64,000 bases of DNA from Rudaea cellulosilytica DSM 22992 (GCF_000378125.1 NZ_KB899241.1:905652-969651), one strand, 5' to 3'; shown: positions 46,885 to 55,515, counted from the first letter of the stretch. Numbers and translations: made by a program. The notes: a model not told the origin generated them from the letters alone.

Positions 46885-47194
46885 CGGAAAGTCTGGAATG
46901 GGGTCCGCATGAGGGCCTTGGACCGGACTTCGTTGAAGCCGTTCGCCGCATCAAGTCGCAGGACGGCCCGGATCTCATCCTCGGGTAGCGGCACGCTGAC
47001 TTCAATCCTGCTCGAACACGGGCTCACAGATGAAGTCGTGCTGGCCGTCAATCCAGTCCTGCTGGGCGCGGGTAAACGCTTTTTTTGCTGCGGGAACCCC
47101 GGCCCGTGCGTTCGAGCTCATCAGCACGCAAGCCCTGCCGTCCGGCATCATCCTCAGTACTTACAAGGTCGCCGGGCCGTTGAAGACAGGATGA
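46885..47194 (+). pseudogene. Frameshifted fragment of a RibD/DHFR-type reductase
   Basis: The C-terminal part of a dihydrofolate-reductase-like (RibD C-domain) protein can be read only by changing frame. The frames give successively DFVEAVRRIKSQDGPDLILG (then a stop), SGSGTLTSILLEHGLTDEVVLAVNPVLLGAGKRFF, and RAFELISTQALPSGIILSTYKVAGP before TGA at 47194. At least two frameshifts and no N-terminal part are visible. This is a decayed remnant. Confidence 0.7.
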
Positions 47195-47310
47195 CATCAG
47201 GCCAATATTGCGAAGCTGTGCTCAGCCCTCGTTTAACCGTACTGTCGCGGCGCGGTTGCATTAGCATCCCAGGTATCGCGGCGACGGCCGCTTATCTGAC
47301 TTCGGTGAGC

Positions 47311-47799
47311 ATGGTGAACAAATACATTTGGTCTGCTCTTCTTCTCTGCCTGTTTGCGTCTGTTTGCGTGGCAGCCACGGCCACTGCACAAGGCAACAGT
47401 GCAACCAAAGTGATCACGCCCAGAGAACTCTCCTTTGTTCAGGTTTCCGAGGGAGTACGGCTGAAGGAACTTACCGGCCGCTCGGCTCCGCCCGCTGCCA
47501 AATCAACCATGGGCAGCGTTGCATTATTCGAACTCGACCCAGGTCACGCGAGCGCTTGGAGCCACAACAAAGTCGGTGAAGAGTCTTTCTTCGTCCTCGA
47601 CGGGCACGGTGAAGTTTGGACAGGTGCGGTAGCGCATCCAGTAGGTCCTGGCGATTACATATTGATTCCGCCTTCGGTAGTCCGTTCCATTCGAGCCAGC
47701 AAAGGCGAGATCCTCAAGTTTTACGCCATCACGACGCCGGCATGGAGCAAGGACGATGATGTTCTGGTGCCGGCTCCGAAAGGGGCACCTGTTCAGTAG
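47311..47799 (+). CDS. Exported cupin-domain protein
   Basis: 162 residues. A signal peptide (cleavage near TATAQG) is followed by a single cupin: SAWSHNKVGEESFFVLDGHGEVWTG and GDYILIPPSVVRSIRA. Motif 1 shows His and Glu ligands, but its first ligand position is not the usual HxH, so metal binding may be weak. An ORF running in frame far upstream belongs to the pseudogene and is not coding here. Different from the urease-operon cupin. Confidence 0.72.
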   Translation: MVNKYIWSALLLCLFASVCVAATATAQGNSATKVITPRELSFVQVSEGVRLKELTGRSAPPAAKSTMGSVALFELDPGHASAWSHNKVGEESFFVLDGHGEVWTGAVAHPVGPGDYILIPPSVVRSIRASKGEILKFYAITTPAWSKDDDVLVPAPKGAPVQ

Positions 47800-47851
47800 A
47801 CATCAAGCGCTTGCAGACGATTAACTGGCACGAACCTGAGTTGAACCACTT

Positions 47852-48439
47852 ATGGGCAAATTACCTTCCCGTGCTCTGCCGGAACCACGGAGTTTTCGAT
47901 CATCAAAAGAACTTCGCGCATGGATGGCGAAGGAGCACGCCCGAGCCGGTGTTCTGCTCCTGCGGATTTTCAAGAAGGACTCTGGTGTTCCATCGGTCAC
48001 ATATGCCGAGGCGCTTGACCAGGCGTTATGTTTCGGTTGGATAGACGGGCAAAAGCTGCCGCTTGATGCAAACTCCTGGGTGCAAAAATTCACTCCGCGC
48101 GGAGCGAAGAGCGGTTGGTCGAAGAGAAATGTTGCGCATGTGGATCGGCTTATCCAGGAGGGCAAAATGACGCCCGCTGGTCTCAAGGAGGTGGAAGCGG
48201 CCAAAGCCGACGGGCGCTGGGCCACTGCGTACGATTCCTCCGCTAACGCAACGGTGCCTGCAGAGTTCGTCAAAGAGCTCGCACGTAACCCCAAGGCAAA
48301 GCAATTCTACGCGACGCTCAACAAGGCCAACCTGTATTCGATTGCCTATCGGTTGCAAACAGCAAAGCGCTCAGAGACAAAGCTCAAGCGTATAGAGCTG
48401 ATTATCGATATGCTCGCGCGCGGCGAGAAATTTCACTGA
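47852..48439 (+). CDS. YdeI/OmpD-associated family protein
   Basis: 195 residues, cytosolic. It has the family pattern YAEALDQALCFGWIDGQKLPLD, then WVQKFTPRGAKSGWSKRNVAHVDRLI and a helical C-terminus (YSIAYRLQTAKRSETKLKRIELIIDML). YdeI proteins are implicated in stress and peptide resistance; the biochemical role is unknown. It starts about 50 bases after the cupin gene. Confidence 0.82.
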   Translation: MGKLPSRALPEPRSFRSSKELRAWMAKEHARAGVLLLRIFKKDSGVPSVTYAEALDQALCFGWIDGQKLPLDANSWVQKFTPRGAKSGWSKRNVAHVDRLIQEGKMTPAGLKEVEAAKADGRWATAYDSSANATVPAEFVKELARNPKAKQFYATLNKANLYSIAYRLQTAKRSETKLKRIELIIDMLARGEKFH

Positions 48440-48565
48440 CTGCTAGGCCGTGCTTCCAAGCACGGCAATTCGCCGCTCCAGCGTCCATGACCGCCGATCC
48501 GAAGCTGGTCTCTCCAGGTGCGGCCGCCGACAGGCAGCGGCTGCATTTCTTCGATGTTCAACTTC

Positions 48566-49552
48566 TCATTGACTGCGGCGTGAGAACGACACGGCGTACG
48601 CTCCGGTGCGAACCACGGGCAGAGTGTCGTCGGACAACTCGATGCCATCTGTGAGTGCTGTTGGCATGAACAAGAGTTTCTTTTGCGCCTCCGTGCTGTC
48701 CGCCACGGGCTTGTCCAAGGTCAAGGTGCCCAGTTCAACGACTTTGCGGGTATCGGGCCAGGGTTGGCTGGGATCCTTGGTTTGGTCGTCGGCGCTGGCC
48801 AGCTGCGCTTTCAGATGAAACACCACTTGCTTTCTAGCGATTCGCTGCGGCAGGTCGTCCACGAGGAAGTCCGGAGACTTCTTGGAAGCTTCTTCGGGTT
48901 TGAGGTGCACGACCTGTTCGGGCACCATCTGATAGCGCACCGCTTGTTTATGTCCCGCCTTGTCGACCAGCAGGAAGGCGTCGATACCGTAGTACTCTTC
49001 GTCCGCGAAACTGGCGGGAGTAGCCACCGTCGCGAACGCCTTGTCTACCGCAGGGTGGCCGGCTTTGAACTGATCCAGCTTCGTCGGCTTTGGGCTCTCT
49101 GGCGCGCTTTCGCTGATCGCAACGAGCAGATCGCGGAACTCTTCGCCGGAGGCCACCGGAAAGAACTTGAGCGAGTTGATCACCATGTCGGTGCTGGAGC
49201 CACCGGGCAGATGATACTTGATGGCCATGCCGTGAGGGTTAGCGCCGGGCGAACCGTCTGCTACGGTGGGCAATCCCCCTGAATCCGAGAAGCGCACTGT
49301 CACCGGGATTACGCTGCCATTGAAAATGGCCGCCCGGCTGAGCTTTGCGGCTTCCGGTGTCGCCTTGAACGTTCCCTGGGCCACAACGCCTTTTGCGTGA
49401 TTTGCACGAAATCCGGGATGGGAACCGTATATCTTGTTGAGCGCATCGACGATCTGAGTCGTAAGCGGCGCGTCCGCCGCCAAGGCCATGGGCGACGTCA
49501 GTGCCATCGAGACGGCAAGAACACTAAGAGATTTCCACTTCGAGATAGACAT
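48566..49552 (-). CDS. Exported catalase-family peroxidase
   Basis: 328 residues. A signal peptide (cleavage near MALAADA) precedes a reduced catalase core: the distal-His motif FRANHAKGVVAQGTF (His52), VRFSDSGGLPTVADG, then NPHGMAIKYHLPGG and FFPVASGEEFRDLL. The length fits the small catalase-related peroxidases rather than true catalases of about 480 residues. It probably uses peroxides in the periplasm. It faces the YdeI-like gene tail to tail. Confidence 0.85.
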   Translation of the reverse strand: MSISKWKSLSVLAVSMALTSPMALAADAPLTTQIVDALNKIYGSHPGFRANHAKGVVAQGTFKATPEAAKLSRAAIFNGSVIPVTVRFSDSGGLPTVADGSPGANPHGMAIKYHLPGGSSTDMVINSLKFFPVASGEEFRDLLVAISESAPESPKPTKLDQFKAGHPAVDKAFATVATPASFADEEYYGIDAFLLVDKAGHKQAVRYQMVPEQVVHLKPEEASKKSPDFLVDDLPQRIARKQVVFHLKAQLASADDQTKDPSQPWPDTRKVVELGTLTLDKPVADSTEAQKKLLFMPTALTDGIELSDDTLPVVRTGAYAVSFSRRSQ

Positions 49553-50094
49553 GGGTGCTCGTTCCTGGCGGGTTGTTCAAGTTTTGGATTTTGGTCTTCC
49601 GATATCCCGATCGCCCTGCGTCGATCCGTCATTCCGCTTCATGGACTTTGGCGATTTTCGATTCCGTTGGCAACGGGGCGCAAGTCGGCATGACTCATGC
49701 TCGTGCGCGAACTGCATGCTTGCGGCAATTCGAACGAGATTTTCCCAGCTGATTTTGACAATTCCTAGGGCTCGCCGAAGCAACAAGAGCAGCGCCGCCT
49801 GGATGTCGAGGACACGGCATGTCGATGATCGAGAATTCGCGGCAACTGCACCAACTTGCGTGGAGTCTTGCCATCGGATCTGACCATGCTCGCACGGGGA
49901 CCAACGCAGAGGCCTATCGCCGCTGCGCGGTGTTCGGCGCTCCATCTTCAACGTCACTCTTCGCGGATAGAGAGGAGTGGACGCATAGTGCTGGGCGGCA
50001 ATGTTTTTGAGCGCAAGCAACCTGTGGAGAAGAAACAGTCATTTCTTCGCCGGGCAATTCGAAGCCACAACCATTTGGTCGAGAATGGCTTGTT
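49553..50094. other. Intergenic region, no gene seen
   Basis: 542 bases between the peroxidase and the helix-turn-helix gene. Frames of 60-147 codons occur on both strands, but none begins after a good ribosome-binding site or reads like a protein I know. Less GC-rich than the flanking core genes; may be decayed coding sequence. Confidence 0.4.
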
Positions 50095-50571
50095 CTAAGC
50101 TGTGCTCTTCTTCTTGGCACGCGGCGAGCGCGACGCTTTGATTGCATCAAGGCGCTCTTGCGCTTCACGCTTTCCAATACCACGCATCGCAATGATCGCC
50201 GCGAGCTGTTCTTTCCGCGGCGTGGCCTTTTTCGTTTCCCAGTTGTAGATCGACTGCTCGCTGACGTCGAGCAGCAAAGCCAGTTGCGCCGCGGACAGGC
50301 CCAGCCGCAAACGCAGCGAACGCAGCCCTTTCGCTACGAACCTGACGGGACGATCAGGCAAGGTTCGTGGATTGCTGTCTCTTGCTGCGACATTCGTTCG
50401 CTTCTCGAGCGAAGCCGACTTCTTCTGCAGCGCTGCAACTTGTCGCTTGAGCGAGGCGATATCACGCCGGTAAGCGGCCGACGCCTTCTTTACGCTCGCT
50501 ACCGTCTTGCGGATCTCGCGTCGGCAAAGACGCGAGATTTCGTCCTTCAGGAGAACACCTATATTGGGCAT
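50095..50571 (-). CDS. Helix-turn-helix (XRE-type) protein with coiled coil
   Basis: 158 residues. The N-terminal half is a basic coiled coil (about 15-65: SLKRQVAALQKKSASLEKR). The C-terminal half is an XRE-type HTH: GLRSLRLRLGLSAAQLALLLDVSEQSIYNWETKKATPRKEQLAAI, resembling domains that place the HTH C-terminally. It ends in a basic tail. It is likely a DNA-binding regulator. It lies 16 bases downstream of the HU-like gene and may share its transcript. Confidence 0.78.
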   Translation of the reverse strand: MPNIGVLLKDEISRLCRREIRKTVASVKKASAAYRRDIASLKRQVAALQKKSASLEKRTNVAARDSNPRTLPDRPVRFVAKGLRSLRLRLGLSAAQLALLLDVSEQSIYNWETKKATPRKEQLAAIIAMRGIGKREAQERLDAIKASRSPRAKKKSTA

Positions 50572-50587
50572 AGATCTCAGCCGAGAA

Positions 50588-50965
50588 TCACGAAGCAGCG
50601 TCTTTGAGCTTCTTCAGCGGGCGCACTTTCACCCGGACCGAAGCGGGCTTCGCGGCAAACCACTGTTCCTGCTTGGTGAACGGATTGATGCCCTTGCGCT
50701 TTGGCTTCGCGGGAATGCTGGCGACGGTAACTTTGAACAGGCCCGGCAGGGTAAACGTGCGTGCACCGTTCTTGTTGACTGAACCGACCACAGCGCCTTC
50801 AAGCGCGGCCAGTACGGCGCGGACATCCTTGGCCATGACAGCAGACGAGTTGGCGATGTATTCGACCAATCCGGATTTGCCGAGAGCCTGCTTGATCGGC
50901 TTGGCTGCGGCCGGCTTCGTGGCGGGTTTCGCCGCTGCTTTTTTGGAAGCTTTCTTAGTAGCCAT
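50588..50965 (-). CDS. HU-family DNA-binding protein with Lys/Ala-rich N-terminus
   Basis: 125 residues. A basic N-terminal extension (about 1-28: ATKKASKKAAAKPATKPAAAK) precedes an HU-like domain with SGLVEYIANSSAVMAKDVRAVLAALEGAV, LPGLFKVTV and PKRKGINPFTKQEQWFAAKPA. Both the linker-like tail and the DNA-binding arm are present. The extension recalls histone-H1-like tails. ATG 50965 is chosen; the longer frame upstream is not supported. Precedes the HTH gene. Confidence 0.82.
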   Translation of the reverse strand: MATKKASKKAAAKPATKPAAAKPIKQALGKSGLVEYIANSSAVMAKDVRAVLAALEGAVVGSVNKNGARTFTLPGLFKVTVASIPAKPKRKGINPFTKQEQWFAAKPASVRVKVRPLKKLKDAAS

Positions 50966-51385
50966 GATTTTCCCCACGGTGATGTTTAAGTTAGTTAGGA
51001 GACGATGATCTAGATAATAGCGTGAACAGGCGTCGCACAAAATGCAAGGTTCAACGGTTCAAACGGTGCGGCTCTCGTTGACGCTTGAGCTGGGCGGCCG
51101 TTACATGCTAACCCAACTTCAGTGCTTCGGTCTGCTTGAGCCGTAGATTAGCCATTGCTCATCCAAACCGCACTTCCCGGAACAATCCGGTCTGACGCGC
51201 AAGACTATCACTTCTGCTTTCCGGCGGCGCATCGTTGCAATTGGTTTATGAATCCGCCCGGACTCCGATGAACGTCGCTGGACCACGGACAAATTGCCCC
51301 GCTTACGCAACACCCATAACGAAGTGGACTGGCGCATGACGTACTTGTACCGTCGAGTTACCCAAACGCCGGAGGAGTACGCGCG
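50966..51385. other. Divergent intergenic region, no gene seen
   Basis: 420 bases between the HU-like gene and the exported protein at 51386. Composition is less GC-rich than the surroundings. One minus-strand frame of 72 codons shows no recognisable similarity. Promoters for both flanking genes should lie here. Confidence 0.4.
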
Positions 51386-51937
51386 ATGATGCGATTCACT
51401 CTATGGGTTCTGCTCGCCGTTTCAGGCGCCAACGCGGCAGCCCTTGTCGAGCTGGGCCGCTACGACAACCGCGATCAGGCTGCCAAGTCGCCGCGCGACG
51501 TGGACTCCGCCATTCCACAGGTCACGCTGACGATCGAACCTACGCCGCAAAACGATTTCGCGCTTTGGCATGTGCACCTGCAGACCGACGCCGAGTCCAC
51601 CTACGAACAGACGTGGGCAATGCAATCGCGCACGGAGCATGACGGCAGCGCGTCGCTGATTCCCTATTTTCAGTTCAAGCAAATCGTCACGCCTTCCGCA
51701 GCGGCATTTGACGCCCAAAGCTGGCTTTCGCTCGAGGCCTGCGCGCTGCGCGGCGAGTTCGGCAAGACACGCATCCGCGCGATGTCCGAAGGCGAGCCTT
51801 GCGCCGCGGCGATCATGAACGTCGGCGCGCGGCGCGCACTGTTGCCGGTAGGCATCGAGCGCAACGGCGCGCGCTTGCAGCTCGATTTCAATCTGCGCGG
51901 CAAGCGCACGCGCATCGAGCTGCAGCGCCGCGAATGA
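51386..51937 (+). CDS. Exported hypothetical protein
   Basis: 183 residues with a short signal peptide (cleavage near GANA). The mature domain is strand-rich: PQVTLTIEPTPQNDFALWHVHLQT, YEQTWAMQSRTEHDG, then an EACALRGEFGKTRIRAMSEGEPCAA segment with two cysteines that could pair. The sequence recalls CpcT/CpeT-like folds but I cannot confirm it. GGAGGAG lies about 8 bases before the first of two ATGs. Confidence 0.62.
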   Translation: MMRFTLWVLLAVSGANAAALVELGRYDNRDQAAKSPRDVDSAIPQVTLTIEPTPQNDFALWHVHLQTDAESTYEQTWAMQSRTEHDGSASLIPYFQFKQIVTPSAAAFDAQSWLSLEACALRGEFGKTRIRAMSEGEPCAAAIMNVGARRALLPVGIERNGARLQLDFNLRGKRTRIELQRRE

Positions 51938-52001
51938 CGGTCGGCGGACGCGCCGGCGTCGCCGCCATCCGCTCCGCGGTCAACGGACCTATACTGCGGC
52001 G

Positions 52002-52601
52002 GTGAGCTCCAGGCAGACGACCGATATCCCGCTGTTTCCACTCAACAGCGTACTGTTCCCGGGTGGGGAAGTCGGTCTGCGCATATTCGAGCCGCGATAT
52101 TTGGACATGGTGCGCGACTGCGCGCGCACGAACTCGCCGTTCGGGATTTGCCTGATCCTTTCCGGTACCGAAGCCGGCGAGCCCGCCACGCCCGCGGCGA
52201 TCGGCACGCTGGCGCACATCGTCGATTTCTCCACCACGCCCGATGGCCTGCTCGGCATCCGCGCGCAAGGCAGCCGGCGCTTTCGTCTGGCCCATTCGCG
52301 CGTTCGCGACAGTGGCCTCGCGCATGGCGAGGTCGAGTTGTGGCCGGACGAGGCCCACGTCGAAGTACCCGTCGAATTCCATTTGCTCGCGACGATCCTT
52401 GAGCGCCTGCTCGAGAAAATAGGCGGCACGCATGCAAATGCGCCGCGCGCGAACTTCAACGACGCGAGCTGGATCGGCTTCCGTCTCGCCGAGCTGCTGC
52501 CGCTTGAGAACCGCGAGCAGCAAATGCTGCTGCAGACGGTCGATCCGATCGAAAGGCTGGCTCAGCTCATGCACGCGCTGCCGCGCTTCCAGTCGGGTTG
52601 A
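52002..52601 (+). CDS. LON N-terminal (substrate-binding) domain protein
   Basis: 199 residues starting at GTG. DIPLFPLNSVLFPGGEVGLRIFEPRYLDMVRDC is the LON N-domain hallmark, with FGICLI and the GIRAQGSRRFRL strand after it. It has no ATPase or protease domain, so it is a standalone LON-substrate-binding protein as found in many proteobacteria. Role unclear. Confidence 0.88.
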   Translation: MSSRQTTDIPLFPLNSVLFPGGEVGLRIFEPRYLDMVRDCARTNSPFGICLILSGTEAGEPATPAAIGTLAHIVDFSTTPDGLLGIRAQGSRRFRLAHSRVRDSGLAHGEVELWPDEAHVEVPVEFHLLATILERLLEKIGGTHANAPRANFNDASWIGFRLAELLPLENREQQMLLQTVDPIERLAQLMHALPRFQSG

Positions 52602-52773
52602 GTCGCGTCCGACGCGTCAACCCGTGCCGATCACACAGCACCGCGGCCAGTCCCGCGCTGAAAAGCACGGCCGACCCGGGGCTCACGGCTACGGCAGGGG
52701 CGGCCCTGACAAGGACCGCGCCGCTCAGCACCCGCAGAATCTGCAGCGCACCGAGCAGAACGTATAGCGGCAC
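52567..52773 (-). CDS. Possible small hydrophobic protein
   Basis: A 68-residue frame starting at GTG with a hydrophobic front (LYVLLGALQILRVLSGAVLV) and a second hydrophobic stretch (SAVLFSAGLAAVLC) followed by a basic tail. It overlaps the end of the LON-domain gene by 35 bases, tail to tail. No family recognised and no Shine-Dalgarno seen; it may be spurious. Confidence 0.25.
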   Translation of the reverse strand: MPLYVLLGALQILRVLSGAVLVRAAPAVAVSPGSAVLFSAGLAAVLCDRHGLTRRTRLNPTGSAAARA

Positions 52774-52895
52774 CAGGCAGCCAGCGTATCGGTTTGCCCG
52801 AGCGGCGCAACCGGCATGCGCACCGCCGATGCTGGAGCGCCCGCCGCTGCTGATGCATCATTCACCGCGACGCTTCGTCATCGATCGGGACCGAC

Positions 52896-53714
52896 ATGGG
52901 CTCACTGCAGGGCAAGACGCTGTTCATCACCGGCGCCTCACGCGGCATCGGCCTCGCGATCGCGCTACGCGCTGCGCGCGATGGCGCGAACGTGGTCATC
53001 GCGGCCAAATCGGACGTGCCGAACCCCAAGCTTCCCGGCACGATCCACAGCGCCGCCGCCGCGGTCGACGCAGCCGGTGGCAAGGGCCTTGCGATCCGCT
53101 GCGACATCCGCGAAGAGAGCGAGGTGCGTACCGCGGTCGAAATCACCGTCTCGCGTTTCGGCGGCATCGACGTGCTCGTCAATAACGCCAGTGCAATCTG
53201 GCTGCGCGGCGCGCTCGATACACCGATGAAGCGCTTCGATCTGATGAGCGAGGTCAACTCGCGCGGTACCTTCCTCTGCGCGCAGGCGTGCCTGCCGCAT
53301 CTGTTCGAGTCGGCTAACCCGCACATTCTTACCTTGGCGCCGCCCCCGTCGCTTGATCCCAAATGGTGGGCGCCGCACACCGGTTACACGCTGGCGAAGA
53401 TGGGGATGAGCTTCGTCACGCTCGGGTTTGCCGCCGAGTTCGCCGACAAGGGTGTCGCGATCAATGCGCTGTGGCCGCGCACGCTGATCGCGACGGATGC
53501 GCTCAACATGATCCCGGGCGTCGATGCCGGCAACGGCCGTAAGCCAGCGATCATGGCCGATGCGGCGCATGCCATCCTCACGCGCCCCGCGCGCGAGGCG
53601 ACCGGCAAGTTCTTCATCGACGATGACGTGCTGCGCGCCGCCGGCGTCACCGATTTCTCTGCCTACACGGTCGATCCGTCGAAACCGCTGCTGCCTGATC
53701 TGTTTCTGGATTGA
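52896..53714 (+). CDS. Short-chain dehydrogenase, HSDL2-like
   Basis: 272 residues. It has the cofactor motif TGASRGIG (near residue 13), NNAS (about 106) and the catalytic pair in YTLAK. The sequence resembles human HSDL2 and bacterial relatives ([39 protein letters not shown]). At the usual catalytic-serine position the protein reads LAPPPS, so Ser appears replaced by Ala; activity may be altered. It is followed by copy G of the repeat and the glyoxalase-like gene. Confidence 0.88.
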   Translation: MGSLQGKTLFITGASRGIGLAIALRAARDGANVVIAAKSDVPNPKLPGTIHSAAAAVDAAGGKGLAIRCDIREESEVRTAVEITVSRFGGIDVLVNNASAIWLRGALDTPMKRFDLMSEVNSRGTFLCAQACLPHLFESANPHILTLAPPPSLDPKWWAPHTGYTLAKMGMSFVTLGFAAEFADKGVAINALWPRTLIATDALNMIPGVDAGNGRKPAIMADAAHAILTRPAREATGKFFIDDDVLRAAGVTDFSAYTVDPSKPLLPDLFLD

Positions 53715-53715
53715 A

Positions 53716-53775
53716 TTGAATAGCGCGGACAGGATGCCCGCTTTTGATCTCGCGATCACGGACGATCGCAAAGGA
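53716..53775 (+). repeat. Dispersed double-hairpin element, copy G (leader of glyoxalase-like gene)
   Basis: Hairpin 1 is GCGGAC-AGGAT-GCCCGC (53725-53741, one mismatch), followed by a TTTTGA linker. Hairpin 2 is a perfect GCGATC-ACGGAC-GATCGC (53752-53769). The AAGGAG Shine-Dalgarno of the next gene (53771-53776) starts two bases after it. Sense orientation. Confidence 0.87.
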
Positions 53776-53784
53776 GAACGCACC

Positions 53785-54216
53785 ATGAAATATCTGCATA
53801 CGATGATCCGTGTCCGCGATCTCGACGCCTCGCTGAAATTTTTCTGTGCCGGCCTCGGCCTCATCGAGACGCGCCGCGTGGAAAACGAGAAGGGCCGCTT
53901 CACTCTCGTCTTCCTCGCCGCGAAGGAATCGCTCGACGCCGAGATCGAACTGACCTACAACTGGCCCGACGCCGACGGCAGGACCGAGGACTACGGCAGC
54001 GCACGCAACTTCGGCCACCTCGCCTTCCGCGTCGACGACATCTACGCCACTTGCGCGCACCTGCAGGCGATGGGCGTGACGATCAACCGCCCGCCGCGCG
54101 ACGGCCACATGGCCTTCGTGCGTTCACCCGATTTGATCTCGGTTGAGCTGCTGCAGGACGGCCAGCTGCCGCCGCAGGAGCCGTGGGCGTCGATGCCGAA
54201 CGTGGGGACGTGGTAG
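53785..54216 (+). CDS. Glyoxalase/VOC superfamily protein, GloA-like
   Basis: 143 residues. Two beta-alpha-beta-beta-beta halves: [26 protein letters not shown] at the start and [32 protein letters not shown] in the second half. Metal ligands expected of glyoxalase I (His5, Glu in IELTYNW, His in FGHLAF, Glu in SVELLQ) are all seen, so it is likely a lactoylglutathione lyase. The ATG at 53785 has AAGGAG just after the hairpin element in the leader. Confidence 0.86.
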   Translation: MKYLHTMIRVRDLDASLKFFCAGLGLIETRRVENEKGRFTLVFLAAKESLDAEIELTYNWPDADGRTEDYGSARNFGHLAFRVDDIYATCAHLQAMGVTINRPPRDGHMAFVRSPDLISVELLQDGQLPPQEPWASMPNVGTW

Positions 54217-54261
54217 CCTCGCGCACCCCCATCGTTCCTGTCGACAATACTCGAGTTTCGC

Positions 54262-55485
54262 ATGCCCACCACCGCCGACCTGCTCGCCGCAGGCAAACGC
54301 TACTACGTCCCGATCTACAAGCCGCGCGAGACGATTCTCGAACGCGGTCAAGGTTCGCGCGTGTGGGATCGCGATGGCAAGGAGTACGTCGATTTCGGCG
54401 CGGGCATCGCCGTGTGCGGGCTCGGCCATTGCGATCCCGATCTCGTCACAGCGCTCAGCGAACAGGCCAGTAAGCTCTGGCACACGAGCAACGTGTTCTA
54501 TTCCGAACCGCCGTTGCGGCTCGCGGAAGAGTTGGTCGAAGCCTCGCGCTTTGCCGAGCGCGTGTTCCTATGCAACTCGGGTGCCGAGGCGAACGAGGCG
54601 GCAATCAAGCTCGTGCGCAAGTGGGCCGCGGCAAACGGGCGCCCGCCCGAGAAGCGCGTGATCGTCACGTTTCGCGGCAGCTTCCACGGCCGCACGCTCG
54701 CCGCGGTGACGGCGACCGCGCAGCCGAAATATCAGGAAGGCTACGAGCCGCTGCCCGGCGGTTTCCGCTACGTCGACTTCAACGACATGGCCCAAGTGGA
54801 AGCCGAGTTCGCGAAGGGCGATGTCGCCGCAGTGCTGGTCGAACCGATCCAGGGCGAAGGCGGCGTGATGCCGGCCACATCGGGTTTCCTGCGCGGCCTG
54901 CGCGCGCTCTGCGACAGGCATGACGCCCTGCTCGTGCTCGACGAAATTCAGTGCGGCATGGGCCGCACCGGCCAGCTGTTCGCGCACTGGCACGACGAGA
55001 TCAAACCCGACATCGTCACGCTGGCGAAGGCGCTCGGCGGCGGCTTCCCGATCGGCGCGATGCTGGCCGGTCCGAAGGTCGCCGAGGTGATGCAGTTCGG
55101 CGCGCACGGCACCACGTTCGGCGGCAATCCGCTCGCTGCAGCGGTCGCGCGCGTCGCCCTGCGCAAGCTGGCGTCGCCGGAAATTTCCGCGAACGTCGCG
55201 CGCCAGTGCGATGCGCTTACCGCAGGCCTGCAGTCGATCAACGCCGAGTTGAATGTGTTCGACGGCGTGCGCGGCCGCGGCCTGATGCTCGGAGCCGTGC
55301 TCGCCGAAGCGCACAAGGGCCGCGCCTCTGCGATCCTCGATTGCGCCGCGCAACAAGGACTGCTGCTTTTGCAAGCCGGGCCCGACGTGCTGCGCTTCGT
55401 GCCGGCGCTCAATATCGGCGATCGCGACGTGGCGGAAGGGCTCACCCGCCTCGCGCTGGCGTTGCGTACCTTCCTGAAATCGTAG
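54262..55485 (+). CDS. argD: Acetylornithine aminotransferase ArgD
   Basis: 407 residues of a class-III PLP aminotransferase. Visible motifs: NSGAEANEAAIKLVRK, FRGSFHGRTLAAVTATAQPKY, EPIQGEGG, LVLDEIQCGMGRTG and the PLP lysine in TLAKALGGGFPIGAMLAG. The sequence closely follows xanthomonad ArgD, which acts in arginine synthesis; AstC-type succinylornithine activity is an alternative. Arginine feeds the speA enzyme encoded nearby. Confidence 0.88.
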   Translation: MPTTADLLAAGKRYYVPIYKPRETILERGQGSRVWDRDGKEYVDFGAGIAVCGLGHCDPDLVTALSEQASKLWHTSNVFYSEPPLRLAEELVEASRFAERVFLCNSGAEANEAAIKLVRKWAAANGRPPEKRVIVTFRGSFHGRTLAAVTATAQPKYQEGYEPLPGGFRYVDFNDMAQVEAEFAKGDVAAVLVEPIQGEGGVMPATSGFLRGLRALCDRHDALLVLDEIQCGMGRTGQLFAHWHDEIKPDIVTLAKALGGGFPIGAMLAGPKVAEVMQFGAHGTTFGGNPLAAAVARVALRKLASPEISANVARQCDALTAGLQSINAELNVFDGVRGRGLMLGAVLAEAHKGRASAILDCAAQQGLLLLQAGPDVLRFVPALNIGDRDVAEGLTRLALALRTFLKS

Positions 55486-55515
55486 TCCGCGACACGCCGC
55501 GGATATCCGCGTGCG

